A stretch of DNA of 7,338 nt from Reyranella sp. Lineage in GTDB: Bacteria; Pseudomonadota; Alphaproteobacteria; Reyranellales; Reyranellaceae. Of the stretch, positions 1 to 7,338 are shown one piece after another. Within the stretch, counting starts at the first letter, position 1, and each line of letters begins with the position of its first letter. Location of the stretch: the NCBI GenBank assembly GCA_016780605.1, contig JADHLS010000251.1, positions 1-7,338 of the forward strand. Reading direction: 5' to 3'. The translations under genes and the position numbers were made by a program. A model generated the notes under the pieces. The model was not told the DNA's origin, did not search any database, and saw nothing but the letters and a program-made list of their open reading frames with translations.

Positions 1-238
1 CATCCGAGGAAAAAGCCGCCGATCGACCACAGCTCGCCGCCGGCCAAGGCGTAGTCGAAGAACCGCAGTCCGAGCGAGATCAACGCCGTATAGAGCACGA
101 GTTGCCGCAGCGGCCGCCAGGTGATCGCCACACCGTGTCCGGCGGCAAACGATGCCGGCCCGGCCAGCACCAGATTGAACAGCAGCACGACGCCCAGCGT
201 GTTGCCCAGCCACTCCGACACCAGCAGGTCGAAGTCGC

Positions 239-242
<4 letters not shown>
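1..242 (-). CDS. DUF6867-like small membrane protein, C-terminus beyond window
   Basis: The reading frame starts at the ATG at 242-240 and stays open for 80 codons to the window edge, so the C-terminus is missing. It begins MSDFDLLVSEWLGNTLGVVL. Hydrophobic stretches lie at about residues 13-30 and 46-63, and a third begins near 68. The TWRPLRQLVLY segment followed by RFFDYALAGGELWS resembles the DUF6867 family, a membrane protein of about 110 residues of unknown function that I recall lying after livF in many alphaproteobacteria. The start codon overlaps the livF stop (ATGA), with a GAAGG-like ribosome site inside livF, so translation is probably coupled. A role tied to branched-chain amino acid uptake is inferred only from its position. 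The family call is from memory. Confidence 0.75.
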
Positions 243-959
<717 letters not shown>

Positions 960-967
<8 letters not shown>

Positions 968-1762
968 CGGGATCGCCTTCGTCGGTGCCGAGATAGGCGC
1001 GGATGACGGCCGGGTCGCGTTGCACGTCGGCCGGCGGTCCCTCGGCGATCTTGCGGCCGTAGTCGAGCACGACGACATGGTCGGAGATCTGCATCACCAC
1101 GCTCATGTCGTGCTCGATCAGCAGGACGCCGATGCCGTCGCCGTCGCGAATCGAGATCAGGAGCTCGTTGAGCTCGGCCGACTCGCGAGGGTTGAGCCCC
1201 GCCGCCGGCTCGTCGAGGCAAAGCAGGCGCGGCTCGGTGCACATGGCGCGCGCGATCTCGAGCCGTCGCTGCGCGCCGTAGGGCAGCTCGCCGGCCGGCC
1301 GGTCGGCGTCGGCCACGAGGTTGATGCGCTCGAGCCAGCGGCGCGCAACCTCGATAGCCGCCGTCTCGGCGTCGCGGTAGCTCTTCAGCCCGAACAGGCC
1401 GAACACGGTCATGCCCGACGCCAGCATCAGCTTGTTGTGCTGGGCGACCATCAGGTTCTCCAGCACCGTCATGCCGGGAAACAGGCGGATGTTCTGGAAT
1501 GTCCGCGCCACCTTGGCCTTCTGGCCGATCTCGTGGCCCAGCATGCGCTCCAGGAGGTATTCGCGGTCGGCGCGCAGCGTCAGCCGTCCCGCCGTCGGCT
1601 TGTAGAACCCGGTGATGCAGTTGAAGACCGTCGTCTTGCCCGCGCCGTTGGGGCCGATGATCGCCGTGATCTCGCGCGGCCGGGCGCTGAAGGTGACGTC
1701 GTCGACCGCGATCAGGCCGCCGAACCTCATCGTGAGGTGTTCGACCTCGATCAGGGGCGCGC

Positions 1763-1766
<4 letters not shown>
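960..1766 (-). CDS. livG: Branched-chain amino acid ABC transporter ATP-binding protein LivG
   Basis: This 268-residue protein is the second ATPase of the importer and would pair with LivF under the LivH/LivM membrane core. Walker A is GPNGAGKTT at 38-46. Q91 lies in the LivG-type segment [19 protein letters not shown]. The signature region is degenerate, [14 protein letters not shown] (from about 161), as is usual for LivG. Walker B is [13 protein letters not shown] from about 181, and the switch histidine is H219 in LLIEHDM. The C-terminal [13 protein letters not shown] motif is also typical. The ATG at 1766 overlaps the livM stop (ATGA) and has AAAGGA at 1772-1777, 5 nt upstream. The same frame is open far upstream inside livM, but that extension shows no protein family and is discarded. 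Confidence 0.95.
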
Positions 1767-3193
<1,427 letters not shown>

Positions 3194-3197
3194 AGCC

Positions 3198-4112
<915 letters not shown>

Positions 4113-4312
4113 GTCTTTTGTTTTTCCCTGCTCATTCGACCTACGACGCTTCCCTCACCTCATGCAAGCGAACTATCCACCAACGCGACGTGAATTGGCC
4201 CGGCGGACCTGCGACGATCACCGTGCAAGTCGCGGACCATCTCGCCGCGGGCTTGGCGGCGGGTGGCAACTGATTTGCAGCGGCTCCGCCGCTTCGATTG
4301 CAACTTGCGGTT

Positions 4313-4339
4313 GGGTTTCCAGGGTTTCCGGGGTTTCCA
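4313..4339. repeat. Three tandem 9-bp repeats (GGGTTTCC + A/G)
   Basis: Three head-to-tail copies are seen directly: GGGTTTCCA (4313-4321), GGGTTTCCG (4322-4330) and GGGTTTCCA (4331-4339). They lie about 200 bp upstream of livH. On the minus strand they read TGGAAACCC. They could be a minisatellite-like slippage tract or repeated protein-binding sites. The sequence does not decide between these. Confidence 0.85.
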
Positions 4340-4445
4340 CCAGCCCCTTTTGGGTGGAGTGCACCCCGAAAGTGAGACAGACAATTGCGCGGTGGCAGAA
4401 GACCGCCAGCCAGTGTGTTCTAGCCAGCCGATGCGCAGAACATGC

Positions 4446-4475
4446 GTAATAACCGAAGTAACAACATAAAGTCAA
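4446..4475 (-). promoter_or_regulatory. Candidate sigma70-like promoter toward livH
   Basis: On the minus strand, TTGACT (4475-4470, 5 of 6 consensus bases) is followed after 18 bp by TATTAC (4451-4446, 4 of 6 bases) in the most AT-rich part of the intergenic region. Transcription would start near 4439 and give livH a leader of about 325 nt. Alphaproteobacterial promoters are poorly predicted by this consensus, so this is only a candidate. The same DNA also encodes a leucine-rich mini-ORF, which could not be translated from this promoter because its ATG lies in the promoter spacer. Confidence 0.3.
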
Positions 4476-4553
4476 GACAATAACTTAGGTGCCGGCGCCG
4501 GAACGGCAGTGCCGATTTCAGGACTTTTTGCGCTCCATGCAGCACCGCGTTTA

Positions 4554-4597
4554 GCGAACGATTTGGCGCTACCCACAAAGCCTGGCTCATCGTTCGC
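4554..4597. repeat. Perfect 9-bp inverted repeat with 26-bp spacer
   Basis: GCGAACGAT (4554-4562) and ATCGTTCGC (4589-4597) are exact reverse complements separated by 26 bp. The spacer itself holds a small dyad, AGCCTGGCT (4579-4587). The structure ends 38 bp before the ATG of the small ORF at 4636. It could fold as a stem-loop in RNA on either strand or be a split protein-binding site. No T-run follows on either strand, so it is not a simple terminator. Confidence 0.6.
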
Positions 4598-4635
4598 GAC
4601 ATGCAAGCATTGCCGTCAGTAGCTCAAGGAGTGAG

Positions 4636-4743
4636 ATGCTAACGGTAAGCAACGGCACGCGCTGCCGTCACACGGGCGAAGTCCATTCGCTTCAAGAAGC
4701 GGAACGCGACATCAAGCAGACGTTGGCCACCCTCGACCGCTGA
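4636..4743 (+). CDS. Possible small protein, 35 residues, unrecognised
   Basis: This is a short plus-strand frame from the ATG at 4636 to the TGA at 4741-4743. The case for it is a good ribosome site, AAGGAG at 4626-4631, 4 nt before the ATG (slightly close), mostly G/C third positions, and a C-terminal half HSLQEAERDIKQTLATLDR that looks like an amphipathic, coiled-coil-like helix. The N-terminal part (MLTVSNGTRCRHTGEV) resembles nothing I know. It ends 9 bp from the convergent stop of the ferric-reductase-like gene. The frame is open upstream to a TAG at 4552-4554 but has no ATG, GTG or TTG there. It could be a real small protein, the remnant tail of a lost gene, or chance. No clear promoter is seen. 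Confidence 0.35.
   Translation: MLTVSNGTRCRHTGEVHSLQEAERDIKQTLATLDR
4652..4668. repeat. Hairpin: 6-bp perfect stem, 5-nt loop
   Basis: ACGGCA (4652-4657) and TGCCGT (4663-4668) are perfectly complementary around CGCGC. It lies inside the small ORF and about 85 bp past the minus-strand ferric-reductase-like stop. A second dyad, CGCTTCAAGAAGCG, is at 4688-4701. On the minus strand the pair is downstream of that gene, but no T-tract follows, so a role as terminator is not supported. Confidence 0.4.
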
Positions 4744-4752
4744 GAACGCGAC

Positions 4753-5367
4753 TCAGGCGGGAACTCGCGGCGCGCTGATCGTGATCCGCCGGCGACCGCG
4801 CTGGAACATTGCGATCAGGCGCAGTACCGCGATGGCCAGGACCAGGGCAGCCATCGGCCAGTAGAACCGATCGACCGGCACGCGCTTGCCGACGGCGATG
4901 GCGAAGCTGATCCAGATGTACCAGCCGCCGATGAGATGGAGCAGCCGCCACGTGCGCGGCCCGAGCCAGGCCGCCGGGCGGTCGAACGAGGTCGCTGTCA
5001 TGGCGGCGATGAAGAGGTAGGCGGTGCCGGCCAGCAGGATGTTCATCACGGTGGTGAGTTTCCAGAAGACCGCCGGGTCCATCATCGCGAGCGTGACGAT
5101 CACACCGAGATGGATGAAGTGCGATGCCGCGAAGGAGACGCCGAGATAGCGCCGGTTGCGACGCTGCCAGCGCGTTGCGTCGGACGGCATCAGTTCGACC
5201 ATGGCGCCGGCGGTGAACGCGAGCGCGAACAGGACCAGCGACGTGCGCGCCGTGGCGCGGATCGCAAGCCGCACGCCGTCGACGTCCCAGCCATGGCGTG
5301 CCATGAAATAGAGCGTCATCGCGCCCACCAGCAGCGACAACAGCCCGGTCAAACGCCATCCGTTCAT
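4753..5367 (-). CDS. Ferric-reductase-like six-helix membrane protein
   Basis: This 204-residue protein has about six hydrophobic segments (near 6-22, 38-57, 75-95, 103-124, 142-160, 169-188) and no soluble domain. The segment RRYLGVSFAASHFIHLGVI places H83 and H86 in helix 3. LLHLIGGWYIW places H144 in helix 5. This pattern fits the ferric-reductase-like transmembrane superfamily (cf. MsrQ, YedZ), whose histidines bind b-type haem to pass electrons across the inner membrane. There is no FAD or NAD domain, so any electron source would be a partner or the quinone pool (inference). The ATG at 5367 is chosen because AGGAGGT at 5374-5380 is a near-perfect ribosome site 6 nt upstream. An upstream extension runs through the preceding gene and is rejected. 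It is the last gene of the padR operon, 4 bp after its neighbour. Confidence 0.8.
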   Translation of the reverse strand: MNGWRLTGLLSLLVGAMTLYFMARHGWDVDGVRLAIRATARTSLVLFALAFTAGAMVELMPSDATRWQRRNRRYLGVSFAASHFIHLGVIVTLAMMDPAVFWKLTTVMNILLAGTAYLFIAAMTATSFDRPAAWLGPRTWRLLHLIGGWYIWISFAIAVGKRVPVDRFYWPMAALVLAIAVLRLIAMFQRGRRRITISAPRVPA

Positions 5368-5371
5368 GGTC

Positions 5372-5977
5372 CTACCTCCTGAGGCTGGCGGTACGCCTGA
5401 GGCGGCGGCCCAATCCGACGACATGGAACGCCAGCAGCCCCAGCAGTGCGACCTCCGCCGCCGCTGCGACCAGCACGTGCACGGGTGCACCCTGCGCGAA
5501 CAGATCGGCGCGCACGATGCCAGCGCCAACCGATGCAACGAGACCACCGAGGCAGATCGCCTGGGTCATGAAGGAGCGACGGAAGGCAAACCAGCCGACC
5601 ACGCCGACGGCGAGTGCGGCGATGAATGCGTATCGATCGATCAACGGCGCCAGGGCCGCCATCGCATTATCGTCGAGCCACATCACGCGCAGGCGCATGG
5701 CGACGAACGTGACGATGACGGTAACGCCCAAGGTCACCCAGGCGCGTCGCGCCTGGCGATCGACGGCATCGGCGGCAAATTGCGCAGCGATCTCGCGGGC
5801 GAGGCCAAAGCGTCCGACGGCGCGGCGCTCGGCGTCGGCCGACGGCCATGCGGGATCCGCTTCGGCGGCATCGCGCAGATGGTCCTCGACCTCGCTCGCG
5901 AGGCGCTGCGCCAGCGGCGGATCGAAGTCGAGCTCGCGTCGCAGCGCCGCGACGTAATCGTCGATCACGCCGGCCAT
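5372..5977 (-). CDS. HAAS/DUF1700-like membrane protein, PadR partner
   Basis: This 201-residue protein has two parts. Residues 1-75 form a soluble helical region (MAGVIDDYVAALRRELDF, then LAQRLASEVEDHLRDAAEA and a Gly-Leu-Ala-Arg-Glu segment near 58-62). It resembles the HAAS / permease-prefix domains that commonly lie next to PadR-type regulators. Four hydrophobic segments follow (about 79-97, 117-131, 139-156, 166-187). HAAS proteins are thought to signal between membrane and PadR-type transcription factors; the exact mechanism here is unknown. The ATG at 5977 is chosen for AGGAGG at 5984-5989, 6 nt upstream, and because homology starts there. A frame extension to 6028 lies inside padR. 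The start overlaps the padR stop by 13 bp, and the TAG stop is 4 bp before the ferric-reductase-like start. Confidence 0.82.
   Translation of the reverse strand: MAGVIDDYVAALRRELDFDPPLAQRLASEVEDHLRDAAEADPAWPSADAERRAVGRFGLAREIAAQFAADAVDRQARRAWVTLGVTVIVTFVAMRLRVMWLDDNAMAALAPLIDRYAFIAALAVGVVGWFAFRRSFMTQAICLGGLVASVGAGIVRADLFAQGAPVHVLVAAAAEVALLGLLAFHVVGLGRRLRRTASLRR
5374..5380 (-). promoter_or_regulatory. Strong ribosome binding site for the ferric-reductase-like gene
   Basis: AGGAGGT on the minus strand sits 6 nt before the ATG at 5367 and overlaps the last codons and first stop base of the preceding gene. It fixes the start and suggests translational coupling. Confidence 0.8.
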
Positions 5978-6303
5978 GCGCGCCCTCCTCCCAAAGAGGT
6001 CTGGACCGCTTGCGAGAACCGCCCCCACGCCTTGCGCTTTTCCGCCAACGCCGCCGTTCCCGCCTTGGTCAGCGAATAGACCCGGCGGCGGCGGCCGCCG
6101 GGCGGCGGCGTCCAGGCGCTGGAAAGCAGGCCCGCCTGCTCGAGGCGATGCAGCGCCGGATAGACGGTGCCTTCCGGCAGGTCAAAGGCGCCGGCGCTGC
6201 GGCTCTTGATCGTCTCGATGATGGCGTAGCCGTGCGCCGGCCCGGCTTCGAGGGCGGCGAGGACGATGGCATCGAGGTGCCCTTTGAGCATTTCGGCATC
6301 CAT
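5965..6303 (-). CDS. PadR-family transcriptional repressor
   Basis: This winged-helix regulator is 112 residues long from the chosen start. The first helix segment is LKGHLDAIVLAALEAGPAHG, followed by YAIIETI. The recognition and wing part is DLPEGTVYPALHRLEQAGLL, and the wing is RRRRVYSLTKAG. These are hallmark PadR motifs, close to the short subgroup paired with HAAS proteins. The C-terminal dimerisation helix is short. The preferred start is the ATG at 6303 (MDAEMLKGHLD), matching family N-termini. ATGs at 6312 (MLGM...) and 6291 are alternatives, and none has a clear ribosome site. A palindrome at 6302-6322 overlaps the start and suggests autorepression. The gene heads a three-gene operon with membrane partners and is divergent from the TrxR-like gene. 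The effector is unknown. Confidence 0.9.
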   Translation of the reverse strand: MDAEMLKGHLDAIVLAALEAGPAHGYAIIETIKSRSAGAFDLPEGTVYPALHRLEQAGLLSSAWTPPPGGRRRRVYSLTKAGTAALAEKRKAWGRFSQAVQTSLGGGRAWPA

Positions 6304-6322
6304 ACCTAGCATAACTAGGTAT
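6302..6322. promoter_or_regulatory. Probable PadR operator: perfect 8-5-8 palindrome
   Basis: ATACCTAG (6302-6309), spacer CATAA, CTAGGTAT (6315-6322): the arms are exact reverse complements. PadR-family dimers bind dyads of this size and AT-rich character near their own promoter. The site covers the likely -10 region and start codon of padR, so binding would block transcription initiation. It also lies 60 bp upstream of the divergent TrxR-like start and could affect that gene. Assignment to this PadR is inference from position and symmetry. Confidence 0.75.
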
Positions 6323-6340
6323 AGAGCCTGCCAGCGTCAA
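6312..6340 (-). promoter_or_regulatory. Candidate padR operon promoter
   Basis: On the minus strand TTGACG (6340-6335, 5 of 6 bases of the -35 consensus) is followed at 17 bp by TAGTTA (6317-6312), a poor -10. Start of transcription would fall at or near the ATG at 6303, giving a leaderless or nearly leaderless mRNA, which would explain the missing ribosome site. The -10 lies within the palindrome. Confidence 0.35.
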
Positions 6341-6381
6341 CCCGCTTGCACTTTCTCGGCGAACACAGATTAGTGAGCGCC

Positions 6382-7251
6382 ATGAGTACTTCTTACGACG
6401 TCATCGTGGTCGGCGCCGGTCCGGCCGGTCTCACTGCCGCGACTGGCGCCGCGCGCGCCGGCCTCAAGGCGCTCTGCCTCGACAAGCTGGCCCCGGGCGG
6501 CGCCCTCATCAATCTCGCGGAGCTGCACAACGTCGAAGGCCATGCCGACGGCCCGCAGATCGCGTCGCAGCTAACCGACGAGGCGACCGTCGCCGGCGTC
6601 GAGCTGGGCTTCGGTGAGGTCGTCAAGCTCTCGGGCAATGGTCCGTGGACTGTGGAAACCGCCGACGGCGAACAACACACCGGCCGTGCCGTCGTCATGG
6701 CGACGGGCCTCAACAAGGGAACGCTCGGCCTGGCCAACGAGGCCGACTACGAAGGCCGCGGCCTGTCGCACTGCGCCTCGTGCGACGGTCCGCTCTATGC
6801 CGGGCGGCCGGTCGTCGTTGCCGGCTCCGGGGGATGGGCGCCACGCGAGGCTGCCGAGCTGCAGGTCGTCGCGGGCGACGTCACCGTCGTTTCCATGGCC
6901 GCCAGCGACCTGCCGGCAGGCGTTCACTATGAGGTCGGCCGCATCGTCGCCCTCCAAGGAAGCGACGGCCTCGAGGCTGTCGTCGTCGAAAGCGGTGACA
7001 TGCGGAAGACGATTCCGGCCAGCGCGGTGTTCGTCTATGTCGGCCAGTCTCCCGCTGCGGAATTCCTACCGGATTCGCTTGCACGCGACGCCGCCGGGCA
7101 TATCGTGGTCGACGAAGCGGGCCGCACGTCGGCAGCGACGGTCTTTGCGGTGGGTGATGTGCGGGCGGGCGCTCGTCACACGCTCGCCGACGCCATAGCC
7201 GACGGACAACGCGCCGGCCAGGCCGTCGTGGCCGCCCTGAAGAAGAACTGA
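6382..7251 (+). CDS. Thioredoxin-reductase-like FAD-dependent oxidoreductase
   Basis: This 289-residue flavoprotein is shorter than E. coli TrxB (about 320). The FAD dinucleotide site is VVGAGPAGLTAA (9-20). The redox pair is C131/C134 in SHCASCDGPLY, matching the CATCDG motif of thioredoxin reductases. The C-terminal FAD contact is VFAVGDVRAG (255-264), followed by TLADAIADGQRAGQAV. The second Rossmann region reads AGSGGWAPREAAEL (147-160). It lacks the usual GGGxSAxEE, and no HRRxxxRA-type phosphate-binding motif follows. The electron donor may therefore not be NADPH (inference). The ATG at 6382 begins the conserved N-terminus. An in-frame ATG at 6346 adds 12 unconserved residues. The ribosome site is weak, and a poor TTGCAC/ATTAGT promoter pair (6346-6374) would give a leaderless message. 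It is followed 12 bp later by another gene. Confidence 0.85.
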   Translation: MSTSYDVIVVGAGPAGLTAATGAARAGLKALCLDKLAPGGALINLAELHNVEGHADGPQIASQLTDEATVAGVELGFGEVVKLSGNGPWTVETADGEQHTGRAVVMATGLNKGTLGLANEADYEGRGLSHCASCDGPLYAGRPVVVAGSGGWAPREAAELQVVAGDVTVVSMAASDLPAGVHYEVGRIVALQGSDGLEAVVVESGDMRKTIPASAVFVYVGQSPAAEFLPDSLARDAAGHIVVDEAGRTSAATVFAVGDVRAGARHTLADAIADGQRAGQAVVAALKKN

Positions 7252-7263
7252 GGAGAACCCTCC

Positions 7264-7338
7264 ATGCGTATCGTCAATCCCTCTTTCGGCGTGTCCGCGA
7301 CCAGCGGTGAGAAGGTGGCGCTGAAGCCCATCAACTGG
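7264..7338 (+). CDS. Unrecognised protein, N-terminus only
   Basis: The frame opens at the ATG at 7264 and stays open for 25 codons to the window end (MRIVNPSFGVSATSGEKV, then ALKPINW). AGGAG at 7251-7255 lies 8 nt upstream and overlaps the TrxR-like stop, so the two genes are very probably one transcript. Too little is present to assign a family. I have only a weak memory of similar short N-termini in small proteins found near glycine-reductase-like (UGSC-type) or thiol redox genes, which I do not rely on. A partner or substrate of the TrxR-like enzyme is a reasonable guess from position. Confidence 0.6.
   Translation, partial: MRIVNPSFGVSATSGEKVALKPINW

Larger units (their letters stand above)
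4113..4752. other. 640-bp intergenic region between livH and the ferric-reductase-like gene
   Basis: No established protein family is visible here. Both flanking genes are on the minus strand. The stretch is clearly less GC-rich than its neighbours: 4441-4490 has 17 G/C in 50 bases. It contains a triple 9-bp tandem repeat (4313-4339) and a 15-bp hairpin at 4279-4293 (AGCGGC, TCC, GCCGCT). It also has a 10-bp palindrome CCGGCGCCGG at 4492-4501, a dyad CGGCAGTGCCG at 4505-4515, a 9-bp inverted repeat (4554-4597), a plus-strand small ORF (4636-4743), and hairpins at 4652-4668 and 4688-4701. A candidate minus-strand promoter is at 4446-4475. No hairpin is followed by a clear T-run, so no intrinsic terminator is called. 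Confidence 0.8.

Noticed and set aside
4218..4475. Minus-strand frame of 85 codons starting at a TTG
   Set aside because: It crosses the tandem repeats and a GC hairpin, has no ribosome site, and its Pro/Arg-rich sequence lacks family features.
4513..4537. Possible second IS end that would pair with 4355-4379 as a 183-bp MITE
   Set aside because: Only the last few bases match well (TGC-CTCCA); the rest needs a gap, and no target-site duplication is seen.
4420..4602. Full 60-codon minus-strand frame upstream of livH
   Set aside because: No ribosome site, mixed codon use unlike the neighbours and no recognisable domain. Only its leucine-rich end is kept, as a speculative leader.
4652..4701. 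Hairpins past the ferric-reductase-like gene as an intrinsic terminator
   Set aside because: Short stems, and no T-run follows on the minus strand.
5366..6079. Plus-strand open frame of 237 codons
   Set aside because: Antisense to the HAAS-like and padR genes, which have proper motifs and ribosome sites.

Overview
The window looks like chromosomal DNA of a high-GC alphaproteobacterium. The support is third-position G/C codon use, tight ATGA-type gene overlaps, and a branched-chain amino acid ABC operon that ends in a DUF6867-type small membrane protein, an arrangement I associate with Rhodospirillales/Hyphomicrobiales. No genus can be fixed from the sequence alone.

Region 1 (1-4112, minus strand) is a compact Liv-type ABC importer operon, transcribed right to left: livH (permease) - livM (permease) - livG (ATPase) - livF (ATPase) - DUF6867-like membrane protein, which is cut by the window start. 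Spacings are 4 bp or overlaps of 3-8 bp, so the genes are very probably co-transcribed and translationally coupled. No periplasmic binding protein gene is in the window.

Region 2 (4113-4752) is an unusually long, relatively AT-rich intergenic stretch. It holds three 9-bp tandem repeats, several short dyads, a 9-bp perfect inverted repeat with a 26-bp spacer, a possible sigma70-like promoter or alternatively a leucine-rich mini-ORF reading toward livH, and a 35-codon plus-strand small ORF with a strong ribosome binding site.

Region 3 (4753-6322, minus strand) is a three-gene operon: a PadR-family repressor, a membrane protein with an N-terminal HAAS/DUF1700-like helical region, and a six-helix ferric-reductase-like (probably haem-binding) membrane protein. 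A perfect 8-5-8 palindrome sits at the padR start and is the probable autoregulatory operator.

Region 4 (6382-7338, plus strand, divergent) has a thioredoxin-reductase-like flavoprotein. It keeps the FAD site and a CxxC pair but lacks the usual NADPH-binding signatures. It is closely followed by the start of a small unrecognised gene cut by the window end. These two may act together in a thiol redox process.

The transporter is ordinary. The parts that merit a second look are the PadR/HAAS/ferric-reductase-like operon with its start-codon operator, the unusual TrxR-like protein with its downstream partner, and the structured 640-bp intergenic region.
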